Part shown: piece by piece, positions 1 to 5,156 of the stretch | Layout of the letters: every line of letters starts with the position of its first letter | Position numbering within the stretch: position 1 is the first letter of the stretch | Assembly (NCBI GenBank): GCA_030602675.1 | Contig: JAUVZH010000196.1 | Span: forward strand, 1 to 5,801 | Source: Candidatus Heimdallarchaeota archaeon | Lineage (GTDB): Archaea > Asgardarchaeota > Heimdallarchaeia > JABLTI01 | Direction of reading: 5' to 3' | Length of the DNA stretch: 5,801 bases | Notes under the pieces: model-generated | Database searches by the model: none | Told to the model about the DNA's origin: nothing | What the model saw: the letters and a program-made list of their open reading frames with translations, nothing else | Translations under genes and position numbers: made by a program

Positions 1-1
1 A

Positions 2-1234
2 GAAAAGGAACGTTCTGGTCTTGCCATACGTTCAATTATTAATAATCAACTAAGTTTTGTTTCAACTAATGCTATCAATAAAGTAAATGATGTTGTTGAA
101 TTGTCTGCACAAAATGCTAAAGAATCGTTACAGAAAACATCTACAAGTTTTGTTGATAGAAAAATTGTTACCCCTGTTAAAGATATCAGAGATGATAGGT
201 TGCGGGACATTTCTCTTGATGACGTCTCTGAAGGTCTTCTTGATATTCTAAGTTCTATTGAAGAATCAAAACCTTTGAAAAAATTAGAAGGAACAGTTAC
301 TTTTGAAACAGAAGAGCGTTTAGTAGCAAATTCTGAAGGTCTTTGGAAACGTGAAGTTGGAACAAGAATGAATACTGAGATAATGACCACTATTCAAGTA
401 GGTGAATTCATTGGCGTTGGTTCAAGTCAGTTTACTTCCAGAACTATGAATGAAAATTGGCAAGAATTATTTAATTCATCAATTAAAACTGCTTATTCTC
501 AACAAAACCGAAAGAAAATGACTGTTGGCAGACCTAGAGGAATCATCCTTAGTCCACAAGCTGCTGCAAAAATTATCGCTTTTGCATTAATCCCCTCATT
601 CAATCACTCAAGTATTAGCCATCATTATGATTCCTTAAGAAATTGTCGATTTAACAAAAACTTGCAGATGGTTGATGATTCTACATATCCGGGTGCTCAA
701 AACACATTTGGTTTTGATGATGAGGGATATCCAAGTAAACCTCGTCTATTACTGAGTGGTGGAAAGTGTAAGCAATTTCTTGGAATGAATTTTTCTTGTC
801 CTGAAGATACTCAGAGAGAGCATTACAGAGGGAATTGTTATCGAGTTGCACACTTCAATCTAGATGTTAGAAGTTATGTTTACCCACCAACTGTATCTTC
901 CTCAAATTTTGTAATAAAAGCTAGGAAACAAGCGTCTGATGATCTTGTAAAAGAATTGAGCAATGGAATTTATGTTAAAGAAATAACTGGTGCTCATGAT
1001 GCAAACTACTTCTCTGGAGATTTCGTTGTTTCAGTTGTTGAAGCATATGAGATAAATAATGGAGAAATTATCAATCCAATTTTACCATACTATTGTTCTG
1101 GGAATATTTACAAAATATTAGAAGATTCATCATTAGTTTTAGGGAATAAACTTTCAGAAGTAACCATCTCAGAAACTCCCTTGAACATTATCATGCCTGA
1201 TATACTTACATCTAGAATGACTATATCAATATGA
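2..1234 (+). CDS. TldE/PmbA-like protein (TldD/PmbA family), 5'-partial
   Basis: TldD/TldE proteins form a heterodimeric metallopeptidase that degrades or matures small peptides in the cytoplasm. TldD carries the HExxxH zinc site and TldE/PmbA is the partner without it. The reading frame is open from the left edge, so the TTG at 101 is not a real start. About 410 residues are visible, and roughly 40 N-terminal ones are probably missing compared with the usual 430-450. Family landmarks in order (visible-residue numbers): ERSGLAIR near 3-10, the strand-plus-helix RGIILSPQAAAKII near 179-192, VDDSTYPG near 224-231, FDDEGYP at 238-244, and the C-terminal block TGAHDANYFSGDF near 329-341 followed by NNGEIINP. 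At the position where TldD has HExxxH this protein reads AFALIP, which argues for TldE rather than TldD. A TldD partner would be expected upstream, outside the window. It ends with TGA 36 bases before the convergent eL13 stop. Family assignment is fairly sure; the subunit type is inferred. Confidence 0.82.
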   Translation, partial: EKERSGLAIRSIINNQLSFVSTNAINKVNDVVELSAQNAKESLQKTSTSFVDRKIVTPVKDIRDDRLRDISLDDVSEGLLDILSSIEESKPLKKLEGTVTFETEERLVANSEGLWKREVGTRMNTEIMTTIQVGEFIGVGSSQFTSRTMNENWQELFNSSIKTAYSQQNRKKMTVGRPRGIILSPQAAAKIIAFALIPSFNHSSISHHYDSLRNCRFNKNLQMVDDSTYPGAQNTFGFDDEGYPSKPRLLLSGGKCKQFLGMNFSCPEDTQREHYRGNCYRVAHFNLDVRSYVYPPTVSSSNFVIKARKQASDDLVKELSNGIYVKEITGAHDANYFSGDFVVSVVEAYEINNGEIINPILPYYCSGNIYKILEDSSLVLGNKLSEVTISETPLNIIMPDILTSRMTISI

Positions 1235-1237
1235 AAT

Positions 1238-1278
1238 AAAAAAAAAGAATAAAAATAGGAATGAACTTGCTCATTCCT
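1238..1278. terminator. Hairpin with T-tracts between convergent genes (probable terminator)
   Basis: A perfect 8-bp inverted repeat, AGGAATGA (1257-1264) and TCATTCCT (1271-1278), surrounds a 6-base loop. On the - strand it is followed by five T (1255-1251) and then nine T (1246-1238), the layout of an intrinsic terminator for eL13. On the + strand the stem is followed by a weaker T-rich run (TTCTTTTCTGCTTTTT), so it may also stop the TldE-like transcript. The right arm includes the eL13 stop codon. Archaeal termination mainly needs U-tracts, so the tract may matter more than the stem. Confidence 0.6.
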
Positions 1279-1924
1279 TCTTTTCTGCTTTTTCAGAAAC
1301 TCCTTTTGTTGTTGTAGTTGGTTTCTTACGAACTCTTTTGACAACTTTCTTTGTTCCATCAGGAGTTGCTGGTTTTTCAGGTTCAGGTTCTTTCTCTTTA
1401 AGAGAATCAGCAAGGTCTTCTTCGAGTTTTTCTAAAGCATCTTCAGGTGTTTCTTCATCAGCTGTTATTGCTCCATCTTCTAAAGCATCTAATTCAGCTA
1501 ATTCATCATCTGTTAACTCTTCTTCTACAGTTTCCTCTTCTAATTCCTCTGCTTCTCTCTTAGCTAATTCTTCTTGAATTTTCTTCTTCTCTGCTTCAAT
1601 TTCCTTTGCTTTTGCAGCATCTAGAACCATTTCTTCTTCTTTTCTCTTCTTAGCTTCTTTTCTAGCTTTGGTACTTTCTCTTCTTACTTTTGCTTTTATC
1701 TTCTCTTGATCAGCCAAGAATTTTGTATAATCCAATTTGAATTTCTTTAACGTTTCAACATTTTCAGAATGTTTCGATTTTCTTCTTTCATCTATAATGA
1801 GTCCTGCTTCTCTAGCTTCTTTAACGCTTAATTTAACTGCAGCAAGTTCATTCTTGCTGAAACCTCTGCCTTTTCTCGGTTGATTCATTCCAGGACTATC
1901 AACACTAACAATTGGTTTTATCAT
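1271..1924 (-). CDS. rpl13e: Large-subunit ribosomal protein eL13 with long charged C-terminal extension
   Basis: eL13 (COG4352) is a large-subunit ribosomal protein shared by eukaryotes and some archaea. The core lies in residues 1-66 of 217. RKGRGFSKNEL (17-27) matches the GRGFS-x-x-EL motif of eukaryotic RPL13, and GLIIDERRKSKHSENVETLK (41-60) matches its G-I-x-V-D-x-RRR-x-x-x-x-E block. After that come a Lys/Glu/Arg-rich stretch likely to be a long helix or coiled coil (about 71-135), a strongly acidic part (about 124-182), and a basic Lys/Arg/Thr tail (191-217). I chose the ATG at 1924 because GAGGT sits 7 bases upstream; the upstream in-frame TTG at 1966 lacks that support and would add hydrophobic residues foreign to the family. 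A membrane-protein gene lies 101 bases upstream on the same strand. The gene converges on the TldE-like gene. Family call is strong; the role of the extension is unknown. Confidence 0.86.
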   Translation of the reverse strand: MIKPIVSVDSPGMNQPRKGRGFSKNELAAVKLSVKEAREAGLIIDERRKSKHSENVETLKKFKLDYTKFLADQEKIKAKVRRESTKARKEAKKRKEEEMVLDAAKAKEIEAEKKKIQEELAKREAEELEEETVEEELTDDELAELDALEDGAITADEETPEDALEKLEEDLADSLKEKEPEPEKPATPDGTKKVVKRVRKKPTTTTKGVSEKAEKKE

Positions 1925-1931
1925 TTTTTGT

Positions 1932-1936
1932 ACCTC
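1932..1936 (-). promoter_or_regulatory. Shine-Dalgarno site for eL13
   Basis: The - strand reads GAGGT followed by 7 bases and then ATG at 1924. This is a near-ideal match to the archaeal anti-SD sequence and decides the start in favour of 1924 over the TTG at 1966. Confidence 0.75.
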
Positions 1937-1996
1937 AATAATGGTTATTATGCTGTATTGTAGCAAAAATAGTTGCCTTTTATTCTTTTCCGTTGA

Positions 1997-2004
1997 TATC
2001 TAAA
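1997..2004 (-). promoter_or_regulatory. Possible TATA element for eL13
   Basis: In the 101-base spacer between the membrane-protein gene and eL13 the - strand reads TTTAGATA, close to the archaeal TTTAWATA box. Initiation about 25 bases downstream would give a leader of around 45-50 bases carrying the GAGGT site. The surrounding DNA is AT-rich, so a chance match is quite possible; eL13 could instead be transcribed from the promoter of the upstream gene. Confidence 0.3.
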
Positions 2005-2025
2005 TTATTAATCTTTGGTTAAAGT

Positions 2026-2532
2026 TTATTCTTCTATTTTACTTACTTCGGTATCTATTTTTTCTTCAAATTCGCTCTTATCTTCATCTTCTTTCCTATA
2101 AACTAATTTACTTTTGAAAATTGCTAGGATAAGATAAGTTATAGCTAAACCAGTTGTTACACCTAATCCAACAGAACTTGAATCAATGAATGCCCAACTA
2201 GCTGCATCAGCATCTGCAATACTAAATCTTAGAATCAATGAAATTACCAATGAAAGGACAAGTGAGATTGCTGTTACACCTAATACTAGATTTCTTCTTA
2301 CACCTGACTTCTTATTATAAACAAGAACAAGTATGCCAAATGTTACTACAATTCCTGCGCCAACACCAATACCCATATACATTAGTACTTCAAGTGAAGC
2401 ATCTGTACCAAAAATTTGCCAAATAATTACTATAAATAGTGCACACATAGCAACTAAACATAACATCAAAATTATGGACATAAATCGTGATTCGAAAAGT
2501 GATTCTGACTTTGAATTTTCATCGTTAGACAT
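2026..2532 (-). CDS. Small four-helix membrane protein, function unknown
   Basis: This 168-residue protein is not recognised as a known family. Four hydrophobic segments are visible, at about 18-41, 49-72, 81-102 and 115-139. The N-terminus (1-17) is polar and charged with no cleavable signal peptide. The loop NKKSGVRR (73-80) and the flank KSKLVYRK after helix 4 are basic, so by the positive-inside rule both ends lie in the cytoplasm. The last about 20 residues form an acidic Glu/Asp/Lys tail (EDEDKSEFEEK and on). The short loop between helices 3 and 4 (ADADAAS) would face outside. There are no conserved polar or catalytic residues that suggest a transporter or enzyme. The start at 2532 is backed by AGGAG 9 bases upstream. 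It is divergent from the PLP-enzyme gene and upstream of eL13 on the same strand; co-transcription with eL13 is possible but the gap is large. Confidence 0.75.
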   Translation of the reverse strand: MSNDENSKSESLFESRFMSIILMLCLVAMCALFIVIIWQIFGTDASLEVLMYMGIGVGAGIVVTFGILVLVYNKKSGVRRNLVLGVTAISLVLSLVISLILRFSIADADAASWAFIDSSSVGLGVTTGLAITYLILAIFKSKLVYRKEDEDKSEFEEKIDTEVSKIEE

Positions 2533-2541
2533 GAGTAACTT

Positions 2542-2546
2542 CTCCT
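2542..2546 (-). promoter_or_regulatory. Shine-Dalgarno site for the membrane protein
   Basis: The - strand has AAAGGAGA, with the AGGAG core 9 bases before the ATG at 2532. It supports this start and the reality of the gene. Confidence 0.65.
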
Positions 2547-2576
2547 TTAAGATTGCAATTGATTTATTAACTATCT

Positions 2577-2586
2577 CTTTAAAATT
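2577..2586 (-). promoter_or_regulatory. Possible TATA element for the membrane-protein gene
   Basis: The - strand reads AATTTTAAAG preceded by a purine-rich AAGAAG, which could serve as BRE plus TATA box. Initiation about 25 bases downstream would fall near 2552 and leave a short leader just containing the AGGAG site. Spacing is good, but the region is AT-rich and the call rests on that alone. Confidence 0.33.
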
Positions 2587-2595
2587 CTTCTTACT

Positions 2596-2639
2596 TTTAG
2601 CTGAAATCCACTAAAAAAATTGATAAAGCTAAATCAATT
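2596..2639. repeat. Overlapping inverted repeats in the divergent promoter region
   Basis: Two perfect 7-base inverted repeats interleave here: TTTAGCT (2596-2602) with AGCTAAA (2627-2633), and AATTGAT (2618-2624) with ATCAATT (2633-2639), the latter spaced by 8 bases. A further AATTGAT lies at 2557-2563. They sit between the divergent starts of the membrane protein and the PLP enzyme, where a regulator or the basal factors would bind. AT-rich DNA produces such matches easily, so an operator role is only a suggestion. Confidence 0.3.
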
Positions 2640-2656
2640 CCAGATAATATGTATTT

Positions 2657-2660
2657 GGTG
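2657..2660 (+). promoter_or_regulatory. Probable Shine-Dalgarno site choosing the second ATG of the PLP enzyme
   Basis: GGTG lies 6 bases before the ATG at 2667 and pairs with the anti-SD (part of GGAGGTGAT). No such site precedes the in-frame ATG at 2649, where the preceding bases are CCAGATAAT. Confidence 0.5.
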
Positions 2661-2666
2661 TTAATT

Positions 2667-3911
2667 ATGAATCAAAAATCGGATGATTCTTCAAGAGGAA
2701 TTGGTGTTAAAAAAGCAAAAGAAGAGAAACAAGAGGATTTGGGTAAACACATTGGTACAAAGGTTGTTCATGCTGGAGAAAAAACCAATCCCTTAACTCA
2801 TGGTGTTGTTACAAGCATTGATCTCTCAACCACCTTTGCTTATGATACAGCAAAGGAATGGGCAGATGTGTTCTATCATGGTAAACAAGGTTTTGCATAC
2901 TCACGACATGGTAATCCCACTCGAGCGACATTCGAAAAGAAAATTGCTATTTTAGAAAAAGGAGAAGCTAGTGTTGGTTTTAGTTCGGGTATGGCTGCCA
3001 TAGCAACTACCTTTTCAACGTTTTTAAGCCCAGGTGATGAGATAATTGTTACAGATCGCTGCTATCCTGGTACAAGGCATCTATTAAATCAATATTTTAA
3101 AAAATGGGGCTTCATTATTCATTTCGTTGACTCAACAAAGAACGATAACGTTTCTAAAAAAATCACTAAAAACACGAAACTAATTCATATGGAATGTCCT
3201 GCAAATCCAACTCTCTCTTTATGTGATATAGAAGCTATAGGAAAAATAGCAAAGGAAATTAATGCTAAATATGTGTTTGATAATACTTTCGCTAGTCCGA
3301 TAAACCAAAACCCTATTGACTTTGGTGTTGATGTTGTTGTTCATAGTGTTACTAAATATCTAAGTGGTCATAGTGATGTTTTAGGTGGAGCTACAGTTTC
3401 TACAACTGCTGATCGGGATGAAATTATGAATACAGCAGTTTATTTTGGAGGAGTAATGGCACCTTTTGATGCTTGGTTATCAATCCGGGGTATTAAGACC
3501 TTAGAGGTGCGAGTTAAACGACATAATGAGAATGGACAAGCAATTGCTGAATTTTTAGAAGACCATCCGAAAGTTCGCGAAGTTTATTATCCAGGTTTGA
3601 AGAGTCATCCACAACATAAACTAGCGAAAAAACAAATGAAAGGTTTTGGTGGTATGGTCAGCTTTTGTGTAGGAAAAAGTGATGATGATGGTGGAACATT
3701 CCTCAATTCCCTTAAGATAATCAAAAAGGCTAGTAGTTTGGGAAGCACCAGCTCTTTAGCTCAAGCTTCTGGGAGTATGATTTATTTGGAATTTACTGAA
3801 GAAGAAAAGAGAGCAATTGGTATTAATCCAGGATTTATTCGATTCTCAACTGGAATTGAGGATAAGAATGATCTTATAGAAGATTTAGAACAAGCTCTAA
3901 AGAAAATCTGA
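2667..3911 (+). CDS. Cys/Met-metabolism PLP-dependent enzyme (trans-sulfuration family; gamma-lyase/synthase type)
   Basis: This family (COG0626) makes or cleaves C-S bonds at the gamma carbon: cystathionine gamma-synthase and gamma-lyase, methionine gamma-lyase, O-acetylhomoserine sulfhydrylase. Numbering is from the ATG at 2667 (414 residues). Visible landmarks are AYSRHGNPT (77-85), the phosphate-binding SSGMA (106-110), DRCYPGT (130-136) with the PLP-stacking Tyr133, DNTFASP (205-211) with Asp205 for the pyridine nitrogen, SVTKYLSGHSD (227-237) with PLP-lysine Lys230, and FIRFSTGIED (390-399) with carboxylate-binding Arg392. The first about 28 residues are a charged extension beyond the family core. 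The usual SLGG-x-ESL and HPA-x-x-TH segment is replaced by SLGSTSSL and QASGSMIYL, so the substrate cannot be assigned. ATG 2649 would add MYLVLI; 2667 has the better ribosome site. The gene is convergent with the ATP-grasp gene after 7 bases. The fold is certain, the reaction open. Confidence 0.88.
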   Translation: MNQKSDDSSRGIGVKKAKEEKQEDLGKHIGTKVVHAGEKTNPLTHGVVTSIDLSTTFAYDTAKEWADVFYHGKQGFAYSRHGNPTRATFEKKIAILEKGEASVGFSSGMAAIATTFSTFLSPGDEIIVTDRCYPGTRHLLNQYFKKWGFIIHFVDSTKNDNVSKKITKNTKLIHMECPANPTLSLCDIEAIGKIAKEINAKYVFDNTFASPINQNPIDFGVDVVVHSVTKYLSGHSDVLGGATVSTTADRDEIMNTAVYFGGVMAPFDAWLSIRGIKTLEVRVKRHNENGQAIAEFLEDHPKVREVYYPGLKSHPQHKLAKKQMKGFGGMVSFCVGKSDDDGGTFLNSLKIIKKASSLGSTSSLAQASGSMIYLEFTEEEKRAIGINPGFIRFSTGIEDKNDLIEDLEQALKKI

Positions 3912-3918
3912 GAAAATA

Positions 3919-5145
3919 CTAATTTGTATTCTTACTCATGATTTCCTCTGCCAATCTGAACACCTTATCATACCCCTTAGTTTGATTTCGTGTTGGCAAA
4001 ACAATACTGCAAAATGGATCAGTTCGTTCAAGAATTACTTTGTAATGGGTTCGATCAACAACCCATTTATTTCTAGGATAATACTTAACTTGAAAATTTT
4101 CTTCCTGATCAGAAAACAGTATTCCTTTAACAGCACTCTTCTTATATCTAGGGATTAAAGGTAAATCATGAGTTATACCATTAAAGGCATCTAAATGAAG
4201 TTGAACAACATTTTGTCCAGTAGCATATTGCACGCATTCTATACTGCCTTGGAATCTGGGATTAATTTCCATAAAATAGAGTTTTTCATCTTTTATTACA
4301 AAATCAATTCCATTTGAACCTTTTAATTCAAGAGATCGGAATATTTCTCTAATATGTTCTATGTGAGTTTTAAGCAACGTAGGTGTGGAAAGATACCTTT
4401 CATAATGAAGAGGAACAATATTTCCTGAATATGCAAAATCACTTGGAGCACCTAGCTTTTTTTCTCCGATAAGTTGTCTGTTTAATGATAAGATTTGCAC
4501 AGTATCCTTATAACAAATAATTGAAGAACTAGCATCCAGTCCAATAATATGTTCTTGTATCCATACACCTTCATCAAATTCATTTTCTCGTTCTGAAAAA
4601 TAATGTGTTAAATCCTCAAGATTATTCCATAATCTTATCCCTGTACCTCCTCCACCACCACTACCTCTAGTTACAAGAGGGAATTGACTTGTTTTTCCTA
4701 TTTCCATTAACTCTGATTTGTTCTTAACTGAAACAAGACGTGGAATAGAAAATCCTGCTTTTTCCGCAATGTCATTTATTTTCTTCTTATTTCTAATTAA
4801 AGCAAATTTATCTGTATCATTGACATACACCTTAGGACCTATATCAGAAAGTTTCTTGACTAAATCTGGATACCGATCAAATGCTGATCCTATAATAATA
4901 CCATCAAAATCTGCTTGTTCATCAGACATAATTTCAGCTAAATAGTAGAGATATTCAGCTGGTTTGCGATGTAAAGGACGATGTAGCGTTTGTCCAGGTT
5001 TCTGTCTAAGAACTGAAAAGCAATTTTTTGTAAGCTTAACTAAATCCATATCACCAAAATAGTCTACAACCCCAATTGAATGACCAGCTTGAAATGCTGA
5101 CTTTGCAATAGGTCTTGCATTAAAACCAATGACTAGAAGCTTCAT
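3919..5145 (-). CDS. ATP-grasp ligase, COG2232-like (predicted ATP-dependent carboligase)
   Basis: ATP-grasp enzymes join a carboxylate to an amine or thiol through an acyl-phosphate. This 408-residue protein starts with a Rossmann-like pre-ATP-grasp domain, MKLLVIGFNARPIAKSA (1-17) and VVDYFGDMDL (26-35), the signature I associate with COG2232. The glycine-rich ATP loop is TRGSGGGGGTGIRL (159-172). WIQEHIIG (195-202) gives the adenine/ribose-contacting Glu region. NGIDFVI (278-284) and FMEINPRFQGS (291-301) carry the metal ligands Glu293 and Asn295 and phosphate-contacting Arg297. The usual Lys-Pro before the glycine loop is Arg160-Gly161. The start at 5145 has AAGGA 6 bases upstream, overlapping the stop of the preceding gene, so translation is probably coupled to it. 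The substrate is unknown; cofactor or peptide-like ligation are possible. No transmembrane segment is visible, so it is cytoplasmic. Family confident, function not. Confidence 0.83.
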   Translation of the reverse strand: MKLLVIGFNARPIAKSAFQAGHSIGVVDYFGDMDLVKLTKNCFSVLRQKPGQTLHRPLHRKPAEYLYYLAEIMSDEQADFDGIIIGSAFDRYPDLVKKLSDIGPKVYVNDTDKFALIRNKKKINDIAEKAGFSIPRLVSVKNKSELMEIGKTSQFPLVTRGSGGGGGTGIRLWNNLEDLTHYFSERENEFDEGVWIQEHIIGLDASSSIICYKDTVQILSLNRQLIGEKKLGAPSDFAYSGNIVPLHYERYLSTPTLLKTHIEHIREIFRSLELKGSNGIDFVIKDEKLYFMEINPRFQGSIECVQYATGQNVVQLHLDAFNGITHDLPLIPRYKKSAVKGILFSDQEENFQVKYYPRNKWVVDRTHYKVILERTDPFCSIVLPTRNQTKGYDKVFRLAEEIMSKNTN

Positions 5146-5151
5146 TGGAAA

Positions 5152-5156
5152 TCCTT
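5152..5156 (-). promoter_or_regulatory. Shine-Dalgarno site for the ATP-grasp gene, overlapping the upstream stop codon
   Basis: The - strand reads TAAGGA then six bases and ATG. The TAA (5157-5155) is the stop of the helical-protein gene, and AAGGA is the ribosome site for the next. This arrangement indicates an operon with possible translational coupling. Confidence 0.6.

Noticed and set aside
46..390. Open frame on the - strand opposite the TldE-like gene
   Set aside because: It lies wholly within a gene with clear family motifs in the other strand and has no ribosome site or recognisable protein features.
1338..1577. Ser-rich open frame on the + strand
   Set aside because: It is the antisense shadow of the Glu/Lys-rich eL13 extension (GAA/TTC-rich DNA gives Ser codons opposite); no ribosome site and no family resemblance.
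1400..1700. Apparent repeats of TTCTTCT type, considered as a tandem or CRISPR-like repeat
   Set aside because: No regular period or spacer; it is low-complexity coding DNA for Glu/Lys-rich helix in eL13.
1925..1966. Extension of eL13 to the upstream TTG
   Set aside because: It would add hydrophobic residues not found in the family, and the ATG at 1924 has GAGGT at ideal spacing.
2333..2614. Open frame on the + strand crossing the membrane-protein start
   Set aside because: It overlaps a gene with good hydrophobic pattern and strong Shine-Dalgarno site on the other strand; its own start has no such support.
1200..2665. Search of intergenic regions for tRNA, small RNA or insertion-sequence ends
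   Set aside because: No cloverleaf, no terminal inverted repeats with target duplications and no transposase fragment could be seen in the gaps at 1235-1270, 1925-2025 and 2533-2666.
3915..3930. Short inverted repeat AATAC/GTATT at the convergent 3' ends of the PLP-enzyme and ATP-grasp genes
   Set aside because: Only a 5-bp AT-rich stem with no following T-tract on the + strand and an interrupted one on the - strand; expected by chance in this DNA.
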